A stretch of DNA of 35,089 nt from NCBI GenBank assembly GCA_011526565.1, contig WYBL01000072.1:1-35089 (forward strand), given 5' to 3'. Source of the DNA: Acidobacteriota bacterium. GTDB taxonomy: Bacteria > Acidobacteriota > Vicinamibacteria > Fen-336. Under the pieces are notes generated by a model. That model did no database searches, had not been told where the DNA came from, and was given only the letters and a program-made list of their open reading frames with translations. The stretch's first letter is position 1; every line of letters begins with the position of its first letter. A program made the translations under genes and the position numbers. Below, one piece after another: positions 18,474 through 24,987 of the stretch.

Positions 18474-18974
18474 TCAGCGGATCCAGCCCGGCAGCGCGCC
18501 CTCGCGCCGTGCGCGCTCCTCGAACTCGTCGATCACCCGCCGCGCCTGCTCGCGCTCGGCCTGCGCGCGTCGCTCTGCGGCAGCCACGGCCGGCGGCGCC
18601 GAGCCCGGACGCGCGCGCGAGGCCGCGCGGCGGCGCTCCTCGACCTGGGCCTCGAGCACCGCGGCCCGTTCTTCGTGACGGCGGGCCTGGGCGCGCGCCT
18701 TCTCCGCCTCGCGGCGCCAGTAGCGCTCCTCCGAGGCGCGCTGGGCGGCCTCGCGCTCGAGGTCGTCCGGGACCGTCTGGTCCCTCTTCGCCCGTCCGCG
18801 GGCCGTCGGCGCGGGTGTCGGGGCCGGCTCCGCGGCGTCGAGCGGCGCGCGCATCGCGGCGTAGCGGGCGAGATCGGCATCGGTGTAGCTGGGGGTGGGG
18901 CGCGAGCCTTCGTCGGCGAACGCGCCGAAGACGAAGGCGGCCCCCAGAAGGAGGTGCGCGGTCGGTCGGGTCAT
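18474..18974 (-). CDS. Exported Ala/Arg/Glu-rich coiled-coil protein, unknown function
   Basis: The 166-residue protein starts with a hydrophobic segment (TAHLLLGAAFVFGAFA) that looks like a signal peptide, then a Pro/Thr-rich stretch. A long charged helix from about residue 65 to 155 is dominated by Arg, Glu and Ala (AEKARAQARRHEERAAVLEAQVEERRR), with coiled-coil character, and the protein ends ALPGWIR. I recognise no family. The ATG at 18974 has GGAGAGGA upstream and a perfect hairpin just before that, so expression may be controlled at the leader. It resembles in style the exported coiled-coil protein at 8113 but shows no clear shared motif. Confidence 0.7.
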   Translation of the reverse strand: MTRPTAHLLLGAAFVFGAFADEGSRPTPSYTDADLARYAAMRAPLDAAEPAPTPAPTARGRAKRDQTVPDDLEREAAQRASEERYWRREAEKARAQARRHEERAAVLEAQVEERRRAASRARPGSAPPAVAAAERRAQAEREQARRVIDEFEERARREGALPGWIR

Positions 18975-18987
18975 TGACGTCCTCTCC

Positions 18988-19012
18988 ACGGGTGTTTTCG
19001 TGAGACACCCGT
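18988..19012 (-). promoter_or_regulatory. Perfect 8-bp inverted repeat just upstream of the coiled-coil gene
   Basis: ACGGGTGT (18988-18995) and ACACCCGT (19005-19012) are exact reverse complements around a 9-base spacer. In the minus-strand RNA the hairpin ends 13 bases before the ATG at 18974 and abuts the GGAGAGGA ribosome site. It could be a protein-binding operator or an RNA structure affecting translation; sequence alone cannot decide. Confidence 0.55.
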
Positions 19013-19041
19013 CGTGAAGAGGAGCGGGACCGCTCCGCGAG

Positions 19042-19074
19042 GCCGACTGCAGTGTCGGCGCGGGGCGGCCCCGC
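19042..19074. promoter_or_regulatory. Two adjacent dyads in the region upstream of proS
   Basis: GCCGAC/GTCGGC (19042-19047 and 19054-19059, 6-base spacer) is followed directly by GCGGGG/CCCCGC (19060-19065 and 19069-19074, 3-base spacer). No U-tract follows, so a terminator is unlikely. They lie in the divergent gap between the coiled-coil gene and proS and could be operator sites, though GC-rich DNA makes short dyads common. Confidence 0.35.
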
Positions 19075-19100
19075 GTCAAGGGGAAAGTCCTCAGCTCACG

Positions 19101-19106
19101 TAGAAT
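19101..19106 (+). promoter_or_regulatory. Probable -10 element of proS
   Basis: TAGAAT is the best -10 match upstream of proS. Transcription would start near 19113, leaving a 47-base leader that contains a perfect hairpin and the ribosome site. Confidence 0.45.
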
Positions 19107-19118
19107 CGCAGGTCCTCA

Positions 19119-19138
19119 GGGCCCGCTGCCGCGGGCCC
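19119..19138 (+). promoter_or_regulatory. Perfect 8-bp hairpin in the proS leader
   Basis: GGGCCCGC (19119-19126), loop TGCC, then GCGGGCCC (19131-19138) form an all-G/C stem. It lies between the predicted transcription start and the purine-rich ribosome site (AGAGAAGGGCGGAG) before the ATG at 19160. No T-box features or U-tract are visible, so its role is open. Confidence 0.5.
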
Positions 19139-19159
19139 GCAGCAAAGAGAAGGGCGGAG

Positions 19160-20605
19160 ATGGAACCCGAACGGACGATGAAGGAGATCACGCCGCGCAG
19201 CGTGGACTTCTCCCAGTGGTACCTCGACGTGGTGCTGAAGGCGGAGCTGGCGGACTACGGCCCGGTCAAGGGCTGCATGATCATCCGCCCCTACGGCTAC
19301 GCGATCTGGGAGGCGATGCAGGCGGACATGGACCGCCGCATCAAGGAGACCGGCCACGTCAACGCCTACTTCCCGCTGCTGATCCCGAAGAGCTACCTGG
19401 AGCGCGAAAAGGACCACGTCGAGGGCTTTTCGCCGGAGTGCGCGTGGGTCACGATCGGCGGCGGCGCCGAGCTCGACGAGCCGCTGGCGATCCGGCCGAC
19501 GTCCGAGGCGATGATCTGCCCGACGTACGCGAAGTGGGTCCAGTCCTGGCGCGACCTGCCGATCCTGATCAACCAGTGGGCCAACGTGCTGCGCTGGGAG
19601 AAGGTGACGCGGCCGTTCCTGCGCACGACCGAGTTCCTCTGGCAGGAGGGCCACACCCTGCACGAGACGGAGGACCAGGCGGAGGAGGAGACGCTGAAGA
19701 TGCTCGGCGTCTACAAGAGCTTCGTCGAGGAGATCCTCGCGATGCCCGTGCTCCACGGCCGCAAGACCGACTCCGAGAAGTTCGCCGGCGCGCTCAAGAC
19801 CTACGCGATCGAGGCGCTGATGGGCGACGGCAAGGCGCTGCAGGCCGGCACCAGCCACAACCTCGGCCAGCACTTCGCCGAGGCGTACGGGATCGAGTAC
19901 CTCGACCGCAACCAGCAGCGGGTGCGGCCGTGGTCCACGTCGTGGGGCACGTCGACGCGGATGATCGGCGGCATGATCATGACCCACGGCGACGACAACG
20001 GGCTGATCCTGCCGCCGAAGATCGCGCCCCACCAGGTGGTGATCGTGCCGATCCCGCCGCGCAAGGGCGACTGGAACGAGGCCGTGCTGCCGAAGGCGCG
20101 CGAGGTGCAGAAGCAGCTCCGCGCGGCCGGCGTGCGCGTCCACCTCGACGACCGCGACCAGCACCAGACGGGCTACAAGTACGCCGACTGGGAGATGCGC
20201 GGCGTGCCGTTCCGGCTCGAGCTGGGGCCCAAGGACATCGAGAAGGACCAGTGCGTGCTGGTCCGCCGCGACAACCGCTCGAAGACGCCGGTGCCGCTCT
20301 CCGGCCTCGAGCGCGCGGTGCCGGAGATGCTGGCCACGTTCCAATCCGACCTGCTCGAGCGCGCGCGGAAGTTCCAGGCCGACAACACGACCCGGGTCTC
20401 GAGCTACGACGAGTTCAAGCAGGTGATGGCCGAGAAGCGCGGCTTCATCGTCGCCGGCTGGAACGGCGACCCGGCCGTGGAGAAGCGGATCAAGGAGGAG
20501 ACGAAGGCCACGATCCGCGTGATGCCGATGGGCGACCCGATCGAGGCGAAGTGCATCGTCACCGGCGAAAAGGGCCGCGAGGTCTGGTTCGCCCAGGCGT
20601 ACTAG
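19160..20605 (+). CDS. proS: Prolyl-tRNA synthetase, short archaeal/eukaryotic-type form
   Basis: The 481-residue class II synthetase lacks the roughly 180-residue editing insertion of the E. coli form. It has the extra C-terminal domain ending in WFAQAY, with the invariant final Tyr of the archaeal/eukaryotic-like type. Motif 2 is FLRTTEFLWQEGHT, and motif 3 lies in GTSTRMIGGMIMTHGDDNG. The anticodon-binding domain begins near PHQVVIVPIPP. It charges tRNA-Pro with proline in the cytoplasm. The C-terminal domain has a single Cys (AKCIVTGEKG), so zinc binding seems lost. The ATG at 19160 is preceded by AGGGCGGAG. The leader hairpin may influence expression. Confidence 0.97.
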   Translation: MEPERTMKEITPRSVDFSQWYLDVVLKAELADYGPVKGCMIIRPYGYAIWEAMQADMDRRIKETGHVNAYFPLLIPKSYLEREKDHVEGFSPECAWVTIGGGAELDEPLAIRPTSEAMICPTYAKWVQSWRDLPILINQWANVLRWEKVTRPFLRTTEFLWQEGHTLHETEDQAEEETLKMLGVYKSFVEEILAMPVLHGRKTDSEKFAGALKTYAIEALMGDGKALQAGTSHNLGQHFAEAYGIEYLDRNQQRVRPWSTSWGTSTRMIGGMIMTHGDDNGLILPPKIAPHQVVIVPIPPRKGDWNEAVLPKAREVQKQLRAAGVRVHLDDRDQHQTGYKYADWEMRGVPFRLELGPKDIEKDQCVLVRRDNRSKTPVPLSGLERAVPEMLATFQSDLLERARKFQADNTTRVSSYDEFKQVMAEKRGFIVAGWNGDPAVEKRIKEETKATIRVMPMGDPIEAKCIVTGEKGREVWFAQAY

Positions 20606-20615
20606 GGAGCTTCGA

Positions 20616-20650
20616 GCGCCTGCCGCTTGCACGCTCGCGGCGGCAGGCGC
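20616..20650 (+). promoter_or_regulatory. Perfect 11-bp hairpin between proS and pcm
   Basis: GCGCCTGCCGC (20616-20626) and GCGGCAGGCGC (20640-20650) are exact complements around a 13-base loop. The hairpin starts 11 bases after the proS stop and ends 3 bases before the pcm ATG at 20654. The 3' arm holds GGCAGG, the only ribosome-site candidate for that ATG. No U-tract follows. It may mask the pcm ribosome site or protect or terminate the proS message. Confidence 0.6.
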
Positions 20651-20653
20651 AGC

Positions 20654-21382
20654 ATGCTCCTGATGCGTGCCGTCGCGGTCGCCGGGACGGCGGTCGCGGC
20701 GCTCGCGTGCGCCATGACCGCCATGACCGAGGTGGACGACGCCGCGTACGCCGCTCGCCACGAGGCGATGGTGCGCGAGCAGATCGAGGCCCGCGGCGTG
20801 CGCGACCCGGCGACTCTGGCCGCCATGCGCGCCGTCCCGCGGCACCTGTTCGTGCCGGAGCGCCTGCGCGACGAGGCCTACGCCGACTACCCGCTGCCGA
20901 TCGGCCACGGCCAGACCATCTCCCAGCCCTACATCGTCGCCTTCATGACCGAGGCGGCAGGCGTGCAGCCCGGCGAGACGGTGCTCGAGGTCGGCACCGG
21001 CTCCGGCTACCAGGCAGCGGTGCTCGCGAAGATCGCCGCCCGCGTGTTCAGCATCGAGATCGTCGCCCCCCTCGCCGCGGAGTCGCGGCGGCTGCTGGCG
21101 GAGCTGGGCTACCGCAACGTGGAGGTCCGCGCGGGCGACGGTTACGCCGGCTGGCCCGAGCACGCGCCGTTCGACGCGATCCTGGTCACCGCCGCCGCGC
21201 CGCGCCTGCCCGAGCCCCTGCTCGACCAACTGGCCGAAGGCGGCCGGCTGGTGATCCCGGTGGGAGACGACGTGCAGGAGATGCTGATCGTGACCCGCCG
21301 CGGCGGCCGCCTCGAGCAGCACCGCTCGATTCCCGTGCGCTTCGTGCCGATGACCGGCGAGGTGCGACGACCGCCCCGCTGA
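20654..21382 (+). CDS. pcm: Protein-L-isoaspartate O-methyltransferase, exported form
   Basis: The 242-residue protein matches PIMT: AVPRHLFVPERLRDEAYADYP and GHGQTISQPYIVA at the substrate side, then the SAM-binding VLEVGTGSGYQAAVLA, and late VILVTAAAP-like and GGRLVIPVG segments. It methylates isoaspartyl residues so damaged proteins can be repaired. Unusually it begins with a hydrophobic segment (LMRAVAVAGTAVAALACAM) that looks like a signal peptide, suggesting a periplasmic enzyme, although SAM is not known to be available there. ATG at 20654 is my choice; TTG at 20627 or ATG at 20663 are possible. A strong hairpin overlaps the ribosome-site region. Confidence 0.93.
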   Translation: MLLMRAVAVAGTAVAALACAMTAMTEVDDAAYAARHEAMVREQIEARGVRDPATLAAMRAVPRHLFVPERLRDEAYADYPLPIGHGQTISQPYIVAFMTEAAGVQPGETVLEVGTGSGYQAAVLAKIAARVFSIEIVAPLAAESRRLLAELGYRNVEVRAGDGYAGWPEHAPFDAILVTAAAPRLPEPLLDQLAEGGRLVIPVGDDVQEMLIVTRRGGRLEQHRSIPVRFVPMTGEVRRPPR

Positions 21383-21399
21383 AGCGCCGCCGTTTCGGG

Positions 21400-21405
21400 T
21401 ATAAC
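21400..21405 (+). promoter_or_regulatory. -10 element TATAAC before the zinc-ribbon gene
   Basis: TATAAC (preceded by GGG) would start transcription near 21412. The leader carries GAAGGA and CGAGGA before the TTG start at 21433. This is one of the few clearly leadered genes in the window. Confidence 0.45.
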
Positions 21406-21432
21406 GGCCCCATCCGAAGGAACGAGGACACC

Positions 21433-22083
21433 TTGGGCGAGATCCAGTTCAGCGACAACCATACCGACCGTTCGGTTTCTTCCGGCGTCAACGCCGGCTT
21501 CCAGTTCGACTTCCACTGCGAGCGCTGCAACGACACCTGGCGCAGCCCGTGGGTGGCCTACACGCGCGGCCAGGCCAGCGGCTGGCTGAGCCGGGCCAGC
21601 GGCCTGCTGGGCGGCATGCTCGGCAACGTCGGCGAGGCCGTCGACGGGCTGGCGGAGTCGGGCTTCGGCGAAGCCCGCGACGAGGCGCTGCGCGACGCGA
21701 TCGCCCAGGCCAAGAAGCACTTCCACCGCTGCGCGCGCTGCGTGCAGTACGTCTGCGCCCGCTGCTGGAACGCCGACAAGGGACTGTGCTTCAACTGCGC
21801 GCCGAGCGCCGAGGTCGAGGCGGAAGCCGCCGGCGCGGCGGGCGAGGCGGAGGGCGCGCGCGAGGTGGCCCACGAGGCGGGCCGCGCCCGCGGCGCGAAG
21901 GTCGACACGAAGCGCCAGCGCCAGCTCGTGTGCCCCGACTGCAACGCCGAGACCCACGGCGCGAAGTTCTGCCCGGAGTGCGGCAGGAAGCTCGCCCAGT
22001 CCGACGCCTGCCCGGCCTGCAACGCGAAGGTCTCGCCGAAGGCCAAGTTCTGCCCGGAGTGCGGGGAGAAGCTCGCGGGCTGA
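21433..22083 (+). CDS. Multi-zinc-ribbon protein, unknown function
   Basis: The 216-residue protein carries eight CxxC pairs: CERC near the N-terminus, CARC twice and CFNC in the middle, then two double-zinc-ribbon units at the C-terminus (CPDC/CPEC and CPAC/CPEC). A Gly/Ala-rich hydrophobic patch (SGLLGGMLGNVGEAVDGL) lies between the first two Cys clusters, and an Ala/Glu-rich helix precedes the terminal ribbons. It is probably cytoplasmic and binds several zinc ions; nothing points to an enzyme. The frame contains no ATG, so the TTG at 21433 with AGGA and GAGGA upstream is the start. Confidence 0.8.
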   Translation: MGEIQFSDNHTDRSVSSGVNAGFQFDFHCERCNDTWRSPWVAYTRGQASGWLSRASGLLGGMLGNVGEAVDGLAESGFGEARDEALRDAIAQAKKHFHRCARCVQYVCARCWNADKGLCFNCAPSAEVEAEAAGAAGEAEGAREVAHEAGRARGAKVDTKRQRQLVCPDCNAETHGAKFCPECGRKLAQSDACPACNAKVSPKAKFCPECGEKLAG

Positions 22084-22103
22084 ACTTCTCGCCGCCCCGG
22101 GGG

Positions 22104-23372
22104 TCAGGAGGCCGGCGGAGCGGGCTCGGGGCGCGGGCTGCGCCGCGAGCGCGGTCGCAGCAGGGCGAGGCGGATCGCGGCGCGACTGCGCTCCGGCAGC
22201 GCGGTCACGGCGCGGCTGCGGGTGCTGATCTGGAGCGCCGTGCACAACCCCGCCGCCGTCGCCCGCAGCTCGCCAAGGGGCTCGACCTCGTCGGCCAGCA
22301 GCTCCGCCAGCGGCTCGAGCAGCGAGGCGTCCGGCAGGGCGGCGACCGCTTCGAGCAGGAAGGGGAGCGCCACCGGCGGTCGCGCCCGCAGGCGGTCGCG
22401 CAGGTCGTGCAGCGCGAGCCGCGACCCGAGGCGGCCCAGGGCGCGATGGGCGCGGGCCGCGATCTCCGCCCGCGCGTCCGGCGCCACCACGCCCTCGAAC
22501 GCGAGGCGCGCCAGCAGGTCGAGCAGCCGCGGTGCCGCGTCGGCGCGGGGGGCGAGGGCCAGCGCCTCGACCGCGACCCGCAGCGCCAGCGGATCGTGCG
22601 AAGCGAGGGCGACCTCGCGGGCGACGGCGAGCGCCTCGCCGCCGAGCGCGGAGACGAGCTGTTCGGCCCTCAGCGCGCGCTCCGGCGCCACCGGCTCGCG
22701 CAGCACGAGGCGCAACTCCTCGATCGAGCCCGTCGCCGCGGATGATGGCTCGGGCGGAGCCGGCACCGGGGCAGGCGGGGGAGGCGCGGGTGCCGGAGCC
22801 GCGGGCGCCGGTTCGGCGGCCGGGGCCGCCGCCGCGCGCCGCGCCTTCATCTCGGCTTCCACCGCCGTGGCCTCGCGCGGCGCCAGCCGCTTGAGCACGC
22901 CGAGCGCCGCGTGGCCGAGGTCGTGGGGCGCCGCCGGGTCGAGCGCGAGGCGGGTGATCGGGCCCAGCGCCTCCGGCTGGTCCGCCGCGATCCGCCCCAG
23001 CGCGGCCAGCGCGGTGCGCGGCACGGGGCTGCGGCGCGCCAGCGCCCGTTCCAGCGCCGGCAGCGCGGCCGCGGCATCGCTGCGCGCCGCGAGGGCTTCT
23101 GCCGCGCGGGCCGACACCGCGTCGCTCTCGTCGTCCAGCAGCTCGATCAGCGCCTGCAGGGCGCTGGCGCCGGGGAGCTGTTCGAGCAGGCCGGCGGCGG
23201 CCTCGCGGCCCGACGCGCTGGCGCCCGGCAGCCAGGTCAGCAGCGGCGCCAGCGCACGGCGGCCGACCAGCAGCAGGCGCGCCGCCGCCGCGTCGCGGGC
23301 GACCGCGTCGGTGCCGCCCAGCCGCTCCAGCAGGTCGGCGAGCTCTCCTGTCCTCGATGCTACGATCGGCAT
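22104..23372 (-). CDS. HEAT-repeat protein, unknown function
   Basis: The 422-residue Ala/Leu-rich protein is built from helical repeats of about 30 residues (for example ALQALIELLDDESDAVSARAAEALAAR and ALPALERALARRSPVPRTALAALGRIA). They form two blocks separated by an Ala/Pro-rich linker at about residues 180-215. It is predicted to be a cytoplasmic binding scaffold; no catalytic motif or signal peptide is visible. ATG at 23372 has GAGG 12 bases upstream and a possible -10 (TAGGCT) near 23394-23389, inside the divergent DUF192 gene. The two start codons face away from each other only 5 bases apart. Confidence 0.75.
   Translation of the reverse strand: MPIVASRTGELADLLERLGGTDAVARDAAAARLLLVGRRALAPLLTWLPGASASGREAAAGLLEQLPGASALQALIELLDDESDAVSARAAEALAARSDAAAALPALERALARRSPVPRTALAALGRIAADQPEALGPITRLALDPAAPHDLGHAALGVLKRLAPREATAVEAEMKARRAAAAPAAEPAPAAPAPAPPPPAPVPAPPEPSSAATGSIEELRLVLREPVAPERALRAEQLVSALGGEALAVAREVALASHDPLALRVAVEALALAPRADAAPRLLDLLARLAFEGVVAPDARAEIAARAHRALGRLGSRLALHDLRDRLRARPPVALPFLLEAVAALPDASLLEPLAELLADEVEPLGELRATAAGLCTALQISTRSRAVTALPERSRAAIRLALLRPRSRRSPRPEPAPPAS
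23358..23366 (+). promoter_or_regulatory. Extended -10 element of the DUF192 gene, inside the HEAT gene
   Basis: TGCTACGAT ends 11 bases before the ATG at 23378, predicting a leader of about 5 bases. The element lies within the first codons of the HEAT-repeat gene on the opposite strand. Confidence 0.45.
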
Positions 23373-23377
23373 TGGAT

Positions 23378-23827
23378 ATGCGCGCCTCAGCCTACCTCGC
23401 CGCGGGCCTCGCCGTCGCGTGCCTCGCTGCGGCGGGCGACGGACCCGCCACCACGAAGCTCACGCTGCCCTCGGGGCGCGAGGTCACGGCCGAGCTGATG
23501 CTCTCGGCCTCGGAGCGGGCGATGGGCCTGATGTACCGGGCGTCGTTGCCCGAGGACCGGGTGCTGCTGTTCGTCTTCGGCCACAACGATCGCCACTCGA
23601 TCTGGATGAAGAACTGCAAGTTCCCGATCGACATCGCCTGGCTCGACGGGGAGGGCAAGGTGGTGGACCTCGCGGAGAACGTCCCGCCCTGCACGAAGGA
23701 CCCGTGTCCCACGTACACGCCCTTCCGGCCGGGCGAGTACGTCGTCGAGATGAACGCCGGGCAGGCGAAGAAGCACGGCGTCCAGGGCGGAGCGGTGCTC
23801 CGCTTCACGCTGCCGGCGGAGCGCTGA
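23378..23827 (+). CDS. Exported DUF192 family protein
   Basis: The 149-residue protein has a signal peptide (MRASAYLAAGLAVACLAAAG) followed by a single DUF192 domain. The family core is clear: ERAMGLMYRASLPEDRVLLFVF, then SIWMKNCKFPIDIAWLD, then VVEMNAGQAKKHGVQGG. The domain is a small beta-barrel of unknown biochemical function, found exported in many bacteria and archaea. An extra CTKDPCPTY segment adds two Cys. The 3' end overlaps tatC on the opposite strand by 23 bases. Confidence 0.9.
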   Translation: MRASAYLAAGLAVACLAAAGDGPATTKLTLPSGREVTAELMLSASERAMGLMYRASLPEDRVLLFVFGHNDRHSIWMKNCKFPIDIAWLDGEGKVVDLAENVPPCTKDPCPTYTPFRPGEYVVEMNAGQAKKHGVQGGAVLRFTLPAER

Positions 23828-24569
23828 CTTCGGCCTTCGCCCGCGGCTTGCCGAACAGCCAGGCGACGACCACCCCGAGCAGGTAGAGCCCCAGCATCGG
23901 CAGCGCCAGCAGCGACTGGGTGACGACGTCGGGTGTCGGCGTGATGATCGCGGCGAGCACGAAGGCCGCCAGCACCGCCCAGCGGAAGTGCCGCAGCAGG
24001 AACCCCGGCGTGACGAGCCCGATCCGCGCCAGCACGAAGATCACGACGGGAAGCTGGAACACGACCCCGAGCCCGAGCAGGAACCACGAGTAGAACGTGT
24101 AGTACTCGCTGATCTTGGGCAGGTACTCGACGTCCGCCCCGCCGAACTCGCCGAGGAAGCGGAAGGTCAGCGGGAACAGCCAGTAGTGGCCGAACGCCGC
24201 GCCCGCGGCGAAGAACAGCGTGCCGAAGACGATGAACGGGACCACGTAGCGCTTCTCGTGCGCGTAGAGGCCGGGCGCGACGAAGGCCCAGATCTGGTAG
24301 AGCACGAACGGCGCGGCCAGGAAGATGCCGGCGAAGAACGACATCTTCATGAACAGCATCAGCGCTTCCGTCGGGCTGGTGGCGACCAGCTTGATGCCGG
24401 GGTAGGCCGTGCGCAGCGGCTGCACCATGAAGTGGAAGATCTGCTCGTGGAAGCCCCAGCACACGCCGAACCCCGCCGCCAGCGCGATCACCGACTTCAG
24501 CAGGCGCTGGCGCAGTTCCTCGAGGTGCTCGAGGAAGGACATGCGATCGGGGTCGGGACGTCCGGCCAA
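23805..24569 (-). CDS. tatC: Sec-independent protein translocase TatC
   Basis: The 254-residue protein has the TatC N-terminal signature MSFLEHLEELRQRLL (from residue 10), six hydrophobic segments, and the conserved loops FMKMSFFAGIFLAAPFVLYQIWAFVAPGLYAHEKRY and ITPTPDVVTQ. TatC recognises twin-arginine signal peptides and builds the translocon with TatA. A PhoX-like protein with an RRRFLK signal is encoded at 32633. TTG at 24569 lies 19 bases after the tatA stop; ATG at 24542 gives a shorter form starting MSFLEH. Both starts are plausible and neither has a strong ribosome site. Confidence 0.96.
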   Translation of the reverse strand: MAGRPDPDRMSFLEHLEELRQRLLKSVIALAAGFGVCWGFHEQIFHFMVQPLRTAYPGIKLVATSPTEALMLFMKMSFFAGIFLAAPFVLYQIWAFVAPGLYAHEKRYVVPFIVFGTLFFAAGAAFGHYWLFPLTFRFLGEFGGADVEYLPKISEYYTFYSWFLLGLGVVFQLPVVIFVLARIGLVTPGFLLRHFRWAVLAAFVLAAIITPTPDVVTQSLLALPMLGLYLLGVVVAWLFGKPRAKAEVSAPPAA

Positions 24570-24588
24570 GGGTGACTTCGCGCCTCGT

Positions 24589-24924
24589 TCAGCGGGGCTC
24601 GGCGGGCGGCGCGTCGGCGCCCGCGGGCGGCGGCTCTTCGGCCGGGGCGGGCGCGGCGGCGTCGGCCGGGGCGGGCGCTCCGACCGGGACCGTGTCGGGC
24701 ACCGGCTCGACGACGGGCCCCGGCACCGGCGCCGGCAGCGCCCGCTGCCTGTCCGCCTCGACCTCCTCCTCGACGGTGCGCCGGAACTCGTTCGAGGCGC
24801 GCCGGAACTCGTTCATCATGTTGCCCACGCTCTTGCCGATCTCGGGCAACTTGCGGGGGCCGAAGACGATCAGCGCGATCACCAGGATCAGGAAGATCTC
24901 CGGGCCGCCGAGGGTACCGAACAT
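24589..24924 (-). CDS. tatA: Sec-independent protein translocase TatA/TatB-type subunit
   Basis: The 111-residue protein begins MFGTLGGPEIFLILVIALIVFGPRKLPEIG: one membrane helix, the hinge FGP, and a following amphipathic helix (KSVGNMMNEFRRASNEFRR). The presence of GPE near the helix start and the long tail make an exact TatA or TatB label uncertain. The last 45 residues are a Pro/Ala-rich tail that is probably disordered. It forms the pore-like component of twin-arginine export with TatC, encoded next. An extended -10 (TGCTAGGAT) 10 bases before the ATG predicts a 4-base leader. Confidence 0.94.
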   Translation of the reverse strand: MFGTLGGPEIFLILVIALIVFGPRKLPEIGKSVGNMMNEFRRASNEFRRTVEEEVEADRQRALPAPVPGPVVEPVPDTVPVGAPAPADAAAPAPAEEPPPAGADAPPAEPR

Positions 24925-24934
24925 TGCGGACGAA

Positions 24935-24943
24935 ATCCTAGCA
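24935..24943 (-). promoter_or_regulatory. Extended -10 element of tatA-tatC
   Basis: TGCTAGGAT on the minus strand, the same nine bases as at typA, lies 10 bases before the ATG at 24924. Predicted +1 is near 24928. The divergent DUF4388 promoter lies 24 bases away. Confidence 0.5.
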
Positions 24944-24966
24944 CGCGGCTCGGGGCCGGCTTCTTT

Positions 24967-24975
24967 TGCTACCCT
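24967..24975 (+). promoter_or_regulatory. Extended -10 element of the DUF4388 gene
   Basis: TGCTACCCT ends 12 bases before the ATG at 24988, predicting a leader of about 6 bases. No Shine-Dalgarno precedes the ATG. Confidence 0.45.
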
Positions 24976-24987
24976 TGCCTCGACTTC

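Noticed and set aside
19160..20605. ProRS as a recent gene transfer from archaea
   Set aside because: The short type is found in many bacteria, and base and codon use match the surrounding genes.
20616..20650. Hairpin as an intrinsic terminator of proS
   Set aside because: There is no U-tract after the stem and the pcm start codon follows 3 bases later.
20654..20750. Lipobox at the N-terminus of the methyltransferase
   Set aside because: The Cys in AALAC lacks the usual Leu/Val/Ile at -3, so a lipoprotein signal is not supported. A plain signal peptide or anchor is as likely.
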